Shown: piece by piece, positions 6,941 to 11,516 of the stretch | Layout: every line of letters begins with the position of its first letter | Position numbering within the stretch: position 1 is the first letter of the stretch | From: Chloroflexota bacterium | GTDB taxonomy: Bacteria; Chloroflexota; Dehalococcoidia; UBA6926; JACQUM01 | Direction: 5' to 3' | DNA: 11,516 nt | NCBI GenBank assembly: GCA_016210295.1 | Contig: JACQUM010000140.1 | Span: 1 to 11,516 of the forward strand | The notes under the pieces: model-generated | The model's input: only the letters and a program-made list of their open reading frames with translations | What the model was told of the DNA's origin: nothing | Databases searched by the model: none | Program-made: the position numbers and the translations under genes

Positions 6941-6955
6941 GCGGAGAGGCTCCGC
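6941..6955 (+). other. Small hairpin in the amt1 leader
   Basis: GCGGAG (6941-6946) pairs with CTCCGC (6950-6955) around the loop AGG, ending 7 nt before the AGGAGG ribosome binding site of amt1. It may stabilise the 5' end of the mRNA; no role is shown. Confidence 0.35.
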
Positions 6956-6971
6956 GAATCAAGGAGGGGCA

Positions 6972-8375
6972 ATGGATCGGGCAAAGCGTTTTCTTTCCGG
7001 CTTCGCTTTAGCGGTGGTGGCGGTTTTGGCCGCCGCCGCGCCCGTGGGGGCGAAGGGTGACCCCACCGGCGCGGCCACGATAGGGACTGACCCCAACGCC
7101 GCGGTCAACTTCGCGTGGGTGCTGATCACCGCCTTCCTGGTCTTCTTCATGCAGCCGGGCTTCGCTCTCCTGGGAGCGGGGCTCATCCGCGCCAAGAACA
7201 CGGTCAACTACCTGACCAAAAGCTTTATGGACTTCTGCATGGGCGCTTTGGGCTGGTGGGTGGCGGGCTTCGCCCTGATGTTCGGTGGGGCGGGGGCCAT
7301 CGTTGGCGCCAGCGCCGTCCAGGGGGCCGGAGACGGGAACCCCCTGATCGGCCTCTCGGGCTTCTTCCTGACTGGAGACGCCTACGATGTGACCACGGCG
7401 ACCTTCTGGCTCTTCCAGATGGTGTTCGCCGCGACGGCGGCCACCATCGTGGCGGGGATCGTCGCCGAGCGGATGAAGATCAACGCCTACCTGGCGTACA
7501 GCTTCCTGGTGACTGCTCTCATCTACCCCATCTATGGCCACTGGATGTGGGGAGCCGGGTGGTTGTGGACGCTCCCCTTCGGGGCAGGGGCGAGGGACTT
7601 CGCGGGCTCGGGAGTCGTCCACGCTGTCGGCGGGTTCGTCGGTTTGGCTGGCGCCATCATGGTGGGCCCGCGCCTCGGCAGATTCGTGGAGGGCAAGTCG
7701 CCGACGAAGTTCCCCGGCCACAGCATCCCTCTGGTCGTTGCGGGGACCTTCATTCTGTTCTTCGGCTGGTTCGGCTTCAACCCAGGGAGCACCCTGGCCG
7801 CTACCGACCTTCGCATTTCGGTGATCGCCGTCAACACCTTCCTGGCGGGTACGACGGGCGCCGTGGCGGCCCTCTACTGGAGCCTGGCTCGCACGGGAAA
7901 GGCGGACATCGTGTTGGCCTGCAACGGCTCTCTGGCGGGGTTGGTGGGCATCACCGCTCCCTGTGCCTACGTCGCCCCGTGGGCGGCGGTGGTCATCGGG
8001 GCCATTGCCCCACTGGTCATGATAGCCACGAACAACCTTGTCGAGCTCCTCAAGATCGATGACGCCGTGGGAGCGGTGGGGGTCCACGCCGGTGGCGGTC
8101 TGTGGGGCCTCCTGGCCATCGGCATCTTCGCCGATGGGACCTACGGTGGGGTCTCTGGCCTCGTGGTCGGGGAGACGGGGCAGATTATCGCCCAGCTCAT
8201 CAACATGGGCGTGGTAACGGCCTGGTCCCTGGGCACGGGCCTGCTTGTCTTCGCGGCCATCAAATACTCCCCCATCGGCCTCCGCGCCTCGCGGCAGGAG
8301 GAGTTATCGGGCCTGGATGTGCCGGAGCATGGCACGGATGCCTACCCCGCAGAGGTGGCTGGGACGGCGAGATAA
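6972..8375 (+). CDS. amt: Ammonium transporter 1 (Amt/MEP/Rh family) with signal peptide
   Basis: A 467-aa membrane channel/transporter for ammonium. Residues 1-27 form a cleavable signal peptide (charged MDRAKR, hydrophobic core, likely cut after PVGA), followed by about 11 membrane segments. The twin pore histidines are H217 (GVVHAVGG) and H372 (VHAGGG). The phenylalanine gate equivalents are F148 and F152 (FQMVF), the recruitment tryptophan equivalent is W193, and F269 and S273 lie in GWFGFNPGS. D209 precedes the first histidine. The C-terminal tail keeps 'GLDVPEHGTDAY', the segment that lies under the pore and contacts PII in AmtB, so GlnK control is likely. The start ATG follows AAGGAGG closely. 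The gene is driven by its own GlnR-type box and ends in a strong terminator. It differs clearly from Amt2 downstream, which lacks the signal peptide, so the two are not a recent duplication. Confidence 0.95.
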   Translation: MDRAKRFLSGFALAVVAVLAAAAPVGAKGDPTGAATIGTDPNAAVNFAWVLITAFLVFFMQPGFALLGAGLIRAKNTVNYLTKSFMDFCMGALGWWVAGFALMFGGAGAIVGASAVQGAGDGNPLIGLSGFFLTGDAYDVTTATFWLFQMVFAATAATIVAGIVAERMKINAYLAYSFLVTALIYPIYGHWMWGAGWLWTLPFGAGARDFAGSGVVHAVGGFVGLAGAIMVGPRLGRFVEGKSPTKFPGHSIPLVVAGTFILFFGWFGFNPGSTLAATDLRISVIAVNTFLAGTTGAVAALYWSLARTGKADIVLACNGSLAGLVGITAPCAYVAPWAAVVIGAIAPLVMIATNNLVELLKIDDAVGAVGVHAGGGLWGLLAIGIFADGTYGGVSGLVVGETGQIIAQLINMGVVTAWSLGTGLLVFAAIKYSPIGLRASRQEELSGLDVPEHGTDAYPAEVAGTAR

Positions 8376-8394
8376 GGCCAAGCTCGATTCGTGG

Positions 8395-8427
8395 AAAACG
8401 GGCCCTGGAACTTCCGGGGCCCGTTTT
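8395..8427 (+). terminator. Rho-independent terminator of amt1
   Basis: AAAACGGGCCC at 8395-8405 pairs perfectly with GGGCCCGTTTT at 8417-8427, and inner bases GGAA/TTCC can extend the stem. The right arm ends in TTTT and runs straight into the first GTTAC of the next GlnR-type box at 8428, so terminator and promoter abut. Confidence 0.85.
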
Positions 8428-8481
8428 GTTACACGAATGTAGCACGTGCGAAACACCGCTGAAACATAGCGCTCCTATCAT
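8428..8481 (+). promoter_or_regulatory. GlnR-type box and -10 upstream of the first 41-aa gene
   Basis: Four 5-mers start at 8428 (GTTAC), 8439 (GTAGC), 8450 (GAAAC) and 8461 (GAAAC), spaced 11 bp. TATCAT starts at 8476, once more 15 bp after the start of the fourth site. The second site has one departure (GTAGC), so binding may be weaker than at the boxes near 6305 and 6871. Confidence 0.78.
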
Positions 8482-8535
8482 TCCTTTGAGTCATAGATTT
8501 CCGAAGCCAATGGGACCTGGTAAGGAGATGAGGAA

Positions 8536-8661
8536 GTGAACGAAGGAGCTCTTGCCCTTCTCGCCTTTGCTGGACTCTTCGCTATGTGGGTCATCGTCCC
8601 CACCTTCCTGCTGAAGCGCCACGCGAGCCGGGAAGAGTCTTCCTCCGCCGACGAGGCGTAA
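8536..8661 (+). CDS. 41-aa single-membrane-segment microprotein, copy 1
   Basis: A GTG-started 41-aa protein. Residues 4-26 form one hydrophobic helix (GALALLAFAGLFAMWVIV, then PTFLL), followed by K27-R28 and an acidic, serine-rich tail (REESSSADEA). This predicts an N-out, C-in inner-membrane protein. AAGGAG lies 8 nt before the start. Coding status is supported by a second copy 285 bp downstream: 36 of 41 residues are identical, and about seven codons differ only synonymously. It has its own GlnR-type promoter between amt1 and amt2. I recognise no family. Small membrane subunits such as KdpF or AcrZ are the general analogy, and modulation or assembly of the ammonium transporters is an inference from context only. 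Confidence 0.78.
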   Translation: MNEGALALLAFAGLFAMWVIVPTFLLKRHASREESSSADEA

Positions 8662-8683
8662 GGCTCTTTCGGTAGCTTTCCCC

Positions 8684-8713
8684 GCGGGCCCCGGAAGCTC
8701 CGGGGCCCGCTTT
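8684..8713 (+). terminator. Rho-independent terminator after the first 41-aa gene
   Basis: GCGGGCCCCGG at 8684-8694 pairs perfectly with CCGGGGCCCGC at 8700-8710 around AAGCT, followed by TTT and then the GTTAC of the next box at 8714. It has the same arrangement as the terminator at 8395, as part of the duplicated unit. Confidence 0.8.
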
Positions 8714-8767
8714 GTTACACGACTGTAACAAATCTGAAACACCGCCGAAATATAGCGCCCCTAGCAT
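8714..8767 (+). promoter_or_regulatory. GlnR-type box and -10 upstream of the second 41-aa gene
   Basis: Four 5-mers start at 8714 (GTTAC), 8725 (GTAAC), 8736 (GAAAC) and 8747 (GAAAT), spaced 11 bp, with TAGCAT at 8762, 15 bp after the start of the fourth site. This is probably the promoter for the second 41-aa gene and, by read-through, for amt2 and glnK. Confidence 0.78.
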
Positions 8768-8820
8768 CTCTCTTGAGTCCTGGGTTTCCGAAGCCTGGGG
8801 CGTGACGAGGAGATGAGGAA

Positions 8821-8946
8821 GTGGACGTGGGAGCTCTTGCCCTTCTAGCCTTCGCTGGGCTCTTTGCCATGTGGGTCATCGTCCCCACCTTCCTGCTGAA
8901 GCGCCGCGCGGGCCGGGAGGAGAGCTCCTCCACCGACGAGGCGTAA
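8821..8946 (+). CDS. 41-aa single-membrane-segment microprotein, copy 2
   Basis: A GTG-started 41-aa paralogue of the copy at 8536, with a hydrophobic helix at residues 4-26, K27-R28, then a REESSSTDEA tail. It differs at only five residues (positions 2, 3, 29, 31 and 38), all outside the membrane segment. The nucleotides from ATG-TGG (codons 17-18) through AAG-CGC (27-28) are identical in both copies. The GGAG ribosome binding region is the same. It lies 57 nt before amt2 with no T-tailed terminator between, so it is probably the first gene of an operon with amt2 and glnK. I recognise no family. The location suggests a small membrane partner of Amt proteins, which is inference. Confidence 0.78.
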   Translation: MDVGALALLAFAGLFAMWVIVPTFLLKRRAGREESSSTDEA

Positions 8947-8969
8947 GGCTCTTCGAAGGCTTCACCTCG

Positions 8970-8988
8970 GGGACCCCAACGGGGTCCC
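8970..8988 (+). other. Hairpin without T-run before amt2
   Basis: GGGACCCC at 8970-8977 pairs perfectly with GGGGTCCC at 8981-8988 around AAC. It sits where the previous unit has its terminator but lacks the T-run, and it ends 3 nt before the amt2 ribosome binding site. It may be a former terminator that now lets transcription through, or an mRNA processing or translation control stem. Confidence 0.5.
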
Positions 8989-9003
8989 GTTGGAGGGCGG
9001 ATC

Positions 9004-10248
9004 ATGATAGATTCCGGCGATACGGCGTGGGTCCTGGCTTCGTCGGCCCTGGTGTTGCTCATGACGCCGGGCCTCGCCTTCTTCTATGGAGGGCTGGTGC
9101 GGCAGAAGAGCGCCGTGAACACCATCATGCTCTCCTTCATCACTATCGGGCTGATCAGCGTCCAGTGGGTCTTATGGGGGTTCACCCTGGGCTTCGGCCC
9201 GGACCTGGGCGGGCTGGGGATCGTCGGTGGCCTGGAGTGGCTGGGCCTGAACGGGGTGGGGGGAGAGCCGGGGCCATATTCTGCGACCATCCCTGCCACG
9301 GCCTACATGATCTTCCAGGCGATGTTTGCCATCATCACGCCGGCGCTCATCACGGGAGCGATCGTGGAGCGAATGAAGTTCCCCGCCTTCCTGATCTTCA
9401 TTGTTCTCTGGGCCACGCTGGTGTATGGCCCCGTTGCTCACTGGGTGTGGAGTTTTGGGGCGGATGGGAAGGCGGCGGGATGGCTTGGGAAGCTTGGCGC
9501 TCTGGACTTCGCCGGCGGGACGGTGGTGCACATCAACGCCGGCGTCGCCGCCCTGGCGGCGGCCTTAGTCCTGGGGCGGCGCAGGGGGTACGGGCGGGAG
9601 CCCATGCCGGCCCATAACATTCCGTTCGTGGTCCTCGGGGCGTCCCTGCTCTGGTTCGGGTGGTTCGGGTTCAACGCGGGGAGCGCGTTGGGAGCCAACG
9701 CCCTGGCGACCAACGCCTTCGTCGTGACGAACACAGCGACGGCGGCGGCGGCGCTGACCTGGACGTTCGTCTCCTGGATCCATACGAAGAGGCCGAGCGT
9801 TATTGGGGCGGCGTCGGGTGCGGTGGCGGGCCTGGTGGCCATCACGCCGGCCTCGGGCTTCGTCACTCCCCTGGCCTCCATCGCTATCGGCATCGGAGCC
9901 GGTGTCTTCTGTTATCTGGCCGTCCAATTGCGTGTCAAGCTGCGGTTCGACGATGCGCTCGATGTGTGGGCCGTCCACGGCATCGGGGGCACGTGGGGCG
10001 CCCTGGCGACGGGCCTATTCGCCACGGTCGCGGTCAACGCGTTGGGGGACAACGGGCTCTTCTACGGCAACCCGAACCAGTTGGGGGAGCAGGCTATCGC
10101 CGTGGCGGCCACCTGGGTGTACTCTTTCGTGGTGACCTGGCTCATTCTCAAGGGCATCGGGTTGTTCACGCCCCTGCGGGTCAAGGAGCCGGAGGAGGAG
10201 CGCGGTCTGGACGTGGCGGAGCATGGCGAGCCCGCGTACACTTCTTAG
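9004..10248 (+). CDS. amtB: Ammonium transporter 2 (AmtB type)
   Basis: A 414-aa ammonium channel without a signal peptide, the shorter AmtB-like form. The pore histidines are H176 (GTVVHINAG) and H325 (AVHGIGGTWG). The gate phenylalanines correspond to F104 and F108 (FQAMF). W149 lies in AHWVW, D168 precedes the first histidine, and F223 and S227 lie in WFGFNAGS. The tail contains GLDVAEHGEPAY, the PII-contacting end. It is followed after 30 nt by glnK, the classical amtB-glnK pairing in which PII plugs the channel when nitrogen is plentiful. The ATG at 9004 follows GGAGG by 7 nt. The promoter is probably the box at 8714 through the second 41-aa gene. Confidence 0.96.
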   Translation: MIDSGDTAWVLASSALVLLMTPGLAFFYGGLVRQKSAVNTIMLSFITIGLISVQWVLWGFTLGFGPDLGGLGIVGGLEWLGLNGVGGEPGPYSATIPATAYMIFQAMFAIITPALITGAIVERMKFPAFLIFIVLWATLVYGPVAHWVWSFGADGKAAGWLGKLGALDFAGGTVVHINAGVAALAAALVLGRRRGYGREPMPAHNIPFVVLGASLLWFGWFGFNAGSALGANALATNAFVVTNTATAAAALTWTFVSWIHTKRPSVIGAASGAVAGLVAITPASGFVTPLASIAIGIGAGVFCYLAVQLRVKLRFDDALDVWAVHGIGGTWGALATGLFATVAVNALGDNGLFYGNPNQLGEQAIAVAATWVYSFVVTWLILKGIGLFTPLRVKEPEEERGLDVAEHGEPAYTS

Positions 10249-10278
10249 GGAATATCCCGAGCCGACGGGGAGAGGACG

Positions 10279-10620
10279 ATGAACAAGGTTGAGGCCATCA
10301 TCCGGCCCGAGAGACTAACTGCTGTCAAGGATGCCTTGGCGGAGGCTGGGTTCACCGGCCTCAACACGGTGCAGGTGATGGGTCGAGGCCGTCAGAAGGG
10401 GATCGTCCACCAGGTGCGGGGCGGGGGGACGGTGGCGGTGGATATGCTGCCGAAGACCAAGGTGGAGCTGGTGGTCCGAGACCAGGATACAGAGAGGGTG
10501 GTGGCCATCATCATCGACGCCTGCCGGACAGGCGAGATCGGCGACGGAAAGATCTTCGTCAGTCCCGTCTCCCAGGTCATCCGGGTGAGGACGGGCGAGC
10601 GCGGCGAGGCGGCGATCTGA
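10279..10620 (+). CDS. glnK: PII nitrogen regulatory protein lacking tyrosine
   Basis: A 113-aa trimeric PII signalling protein that senses ATP/ADP and 2-oxoglutarate and should block the adjacent ammonium transporters. Recognisable parts are the N-terminal strand (NKVEAIIRPERL), GRGRQKG with Q39 for 2-oxoglutarate binding, LPKTKVELVV with K59, TGEIGDGKIFVSPV, and the C-terminal IRVRTGE with R102 and R104. The T-loop is unusual. Where many PII proteins have RGAEY with Tyr51, this has RGGGTVAVD, and by hand alignment the loop is one residue longer. There is no tyrosine anywhere in the protein, so neither uridylylation nor adenylylation at Tyr51 is possible. GGGGAGAGG lies just before the ATG. 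It is probably co-transcribed with amt2; the gap to glnA is 139 nt. Confidence 0.95.
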   Translation: MNKVEAIIRPERLTAVKDALAEAGFTGLNTVQVMGRGRQKGIVHQVRGGGTVAVDMLPKTKVELVVRDQDTERVVAIIIDACRTGEIGDGKIFVSPVSQVIRVRTGERGEAAI

Positions 10621-10724
10621 GGTCTTTCTCCTGTTCGGCGCGGGGGACCGGCGGAAGTCTCAGATGCAGTGACTCTTGTCGCCGAGGGGAACCCCGCGTC
10701 TTCATCGCTAAAGTCAGGGTGTCG

Positions 10725-10749
10725 GTTACGTTAGTAAACTTTTGTAAAG
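10725..10749 (+). promoter_or_regulatory. Possible degenerate regulatory repeats upstream of glnA
   Basis: GTTAC (10725), GTAAAC (10734) and GTAAAG (10744) resemble the GlnR-type 5-mers but are spaced 9 and 10 bp, not 11, and there is no matching -10. This is weak evidence for a regulator site. The rest of the 139-nt gap after glnK shows no clear terminator or promoter. Confidence 0.2.
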
Positions 10750-10759
10750 GGAGGGGAAC

Positions 10760-11516
10760 GTGCCCAGAAGGACGAGAGGGGGCCAGGTGGCCCGGGTGGG
10801 AGGGAGGACGCCCCAGGACGTCCTCCGGATGTGCCAGGAGCAGGGCATCCAGATCGTGGATTTCCGGTTCGTCGACCTGTTTGGCCTCCAGCAGCACACC
10901 GCCATCACGGTCTACGAGCTGACCGAGGAGGTGTTCCGGCTCGGAACCGGTTTCGACGGCTCCAGCATCCGCGGGTTCCAGGAGATCCACGAGAGCGACA
11001 TGATGCTCGTCCCCGATCCGGACACCGCCTTCGTGGACCCGATCCTGAGCGTCCCAACCCTGGCGATGTTCTGCAACGTGGTTGACCCCATCACGCGGGA
11101 GAACTACTCCCGCGACCCGCGCTGGGTGGCCCAGAAGGCCGAGGCGTACCTCCGGACCACGGGGATCGCCGACGCGAGCTACTGGGGGCCGGAGCCGGAG
11201 TTCTTCATCTTCGACCATATCCGGTTCGACCAGACGACCAATAGCGGCTACTACTTCATCGATTCTCACGAGGGGATCTGGAACTCCGGGCTGGAGCAGG
11301 GCGGACACAACCTGGGCTATCGCCCTGCCTACAAGGAGGGCTACTTCCCTGTCCCCCCCATCGACACTCTGATGGACGTTCGCTCGGAGATCGTCAACAA
11401 GCTGACCCAGGTGGGCGTCCACATGGAGAAACACCACCACGAGGTGGCGACGGCCGGCCAGTGTGAGATAGACATGCGGTACAACACCCTGACCAAGATG
11501 GCGGACCAGCTCCTCC
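10760..11516 (+). CDS. glnA: Type I glutamine synthetase, 5' part (runs off window)
   Basis: The first 252 codons of glutamine synthetase, which makes glutamine from glutamate, ammonium and ATP, the first step after ammonium uptake. Conserved type I features include 'VDFRFVDLFG', 'FDGSSIRGFQEIHESDM', 'GPEPEFFIFD' with the metal-binding glutamates, 'GYFPVPPIDT', and 'HHHEVATAGQCEID', which holds further metal-binding glutamates. The GTG at 10760 follows GGAGG by 5 nt, giving a basic stretch (PRRTRGGQVARVGGR) of about 16 residues before the usual start of the domain near 'TPQDVLRMCQ'. A GTG at codon 10 or 13 is a less likely alternative because the ribosome binding site fits 10760. The adenylylation-site region lies beyond the window and cannot be judged. 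Confidence 0.95.
   Translation, partial: MPRRTRGGQVARVGGRTPQDVLRMCQEQGIQIVDFRFVDLFGLQQHTAITVYELTEEVFRLGTGFDGSSIRGFQEIHESDMMLVPDPDTAFVDPILSVPTLAMFCNVVDPITRENYSRDPRWVAQKAEAYLRTTGIADASYWGPEPEFFIFDHIRFDQTTNSGYYFIDSHEGIWNSGLEQGGHNLGYRPAYKEGYFPVPPIDTLMDVRSEIVNKLTQVGVHMEKHHHEVATAGQCEIDMRYNTLTKMADQLL

Larger units (their letters stand above)
8395..8946 (+). repeat. Tandem duplication: terminator, GlnR-type box, 41-aa gene
   Basis: Two consecutive units with a period of 285-286 bp: terminators (8395 and 8684), boxes (8428 and 8714), -10 elements (8476 and 8762), gene starts (8536 and 8821). The coding regions, half-sites, leader bases near TTTCCGAAGCC and the GGAGATGAGGAA ribosome binding region are conserved. 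The rest has drifted, so the duplication is not very recent and the kept parts are likely functional. Confidence 0.8.

Noticed and set aside
7008..8087. Minus-strand open frame of 359 codons
   Set aside because: Antisense to amt1, rich in His, Arg, Glu and Pro, without motif or ribosome binding site.
8528..8539. Mini-frame ATG-AGG-AAG-TGA overlapping the first 41-aa gene start, possibly a leader peptide
   Set aside because: In the second copy the same frame has no stop at that place, so the mini-frame is not conserved; the bases are explained by the ribosome binding region.
10686..10695. GGGG-AA-CCCC before glnA as a terminator
   Set aside because: A four-base stem with a two-base loop and no T-run cannot be a credible terminator.
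10577..11440. Minus-strand open frame of 287 codons at the right end
   Set aside because: Antisense to glnA, which has unmistakable conserved motifs.

Overview
The window is a high-GC bacterial chromosome segment with two halves that point away from each other. Frequent GTG starts, strong GGAGG-type ribosome binding sites and a GlnR-type nitrogen regulator (rather than NtrC or RpoN) suggest a Terrabacteria lineage. Chloroflexota or a relative of Actinobacteria is my best guess, but no marker gene in the window proves it.

Left half, minus strand (141-5487). Read in the direction of transcription, lipoyl synthase (lipA) comes first and overlaps a YtcJ-like metal-dependent amidohydrolase. After a 160-nt gap come an aldehyde dehydrogenase and then, only 5 nt further on, a low-GC orphan gene for a 415-aa protein with a HEPN-like R-x4-H motif. 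The orphan's base composition (about 45-52% GC in sampled stretches, against about two thirds in its neighbours) suggests recent acquisition.

Right half, plus strand (5583-11516). This is a nitrogen-assimilation island. In order it holds a GlnR-like OmpR-family regulator with a degenerate receiver, a second copy of only its winged-helix domain, an ammonium transporter with a signal peptide (Amt1), two tandem copies of a 41-aa single-membrane-segment protein, a second ammonium transporter (Amt2), a PII protein (GlnK) with no tyrosine at all, and the first 252 codons of type I glutamine synthetase (glnA), which runs off the window.

The most notable signal is a shared promoter design. Four intergenic regions carry four 5-mers (GTAAC/GTTAC, GTAAC, GTAAC/GAAAC, GAAAC) spaced exactly 11 bp apart. 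In all four, a -10-like hexamer starts exactly 15 bp after the start of the last 5-mer, and there is no good -35. This matches the known GlnR box layout (direct repeats with 11-bp phasing) and implies activator-dependent promoters. They precede the receiver-less regulator, amt1, and each of the two 41-aa genes; the second 41-aa gene probably leads into amt2-glnK. Neither the full-length regulator gene nor glnA has such a box.

Proposed working (inference): under nitrogen limitation the pseudo-receiver regulator binds the boxes and turns on ammonium uptake, PII and the two microproteins. The receiver-less paralogue, itself under a box, would be a feedback component (competitor or auxiliary activator). 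The duplicated microproteins, transcribed with or beside the Amt genes, are candidate small membrane partners of ammonium transport and are the best candidates here for something undescribed.
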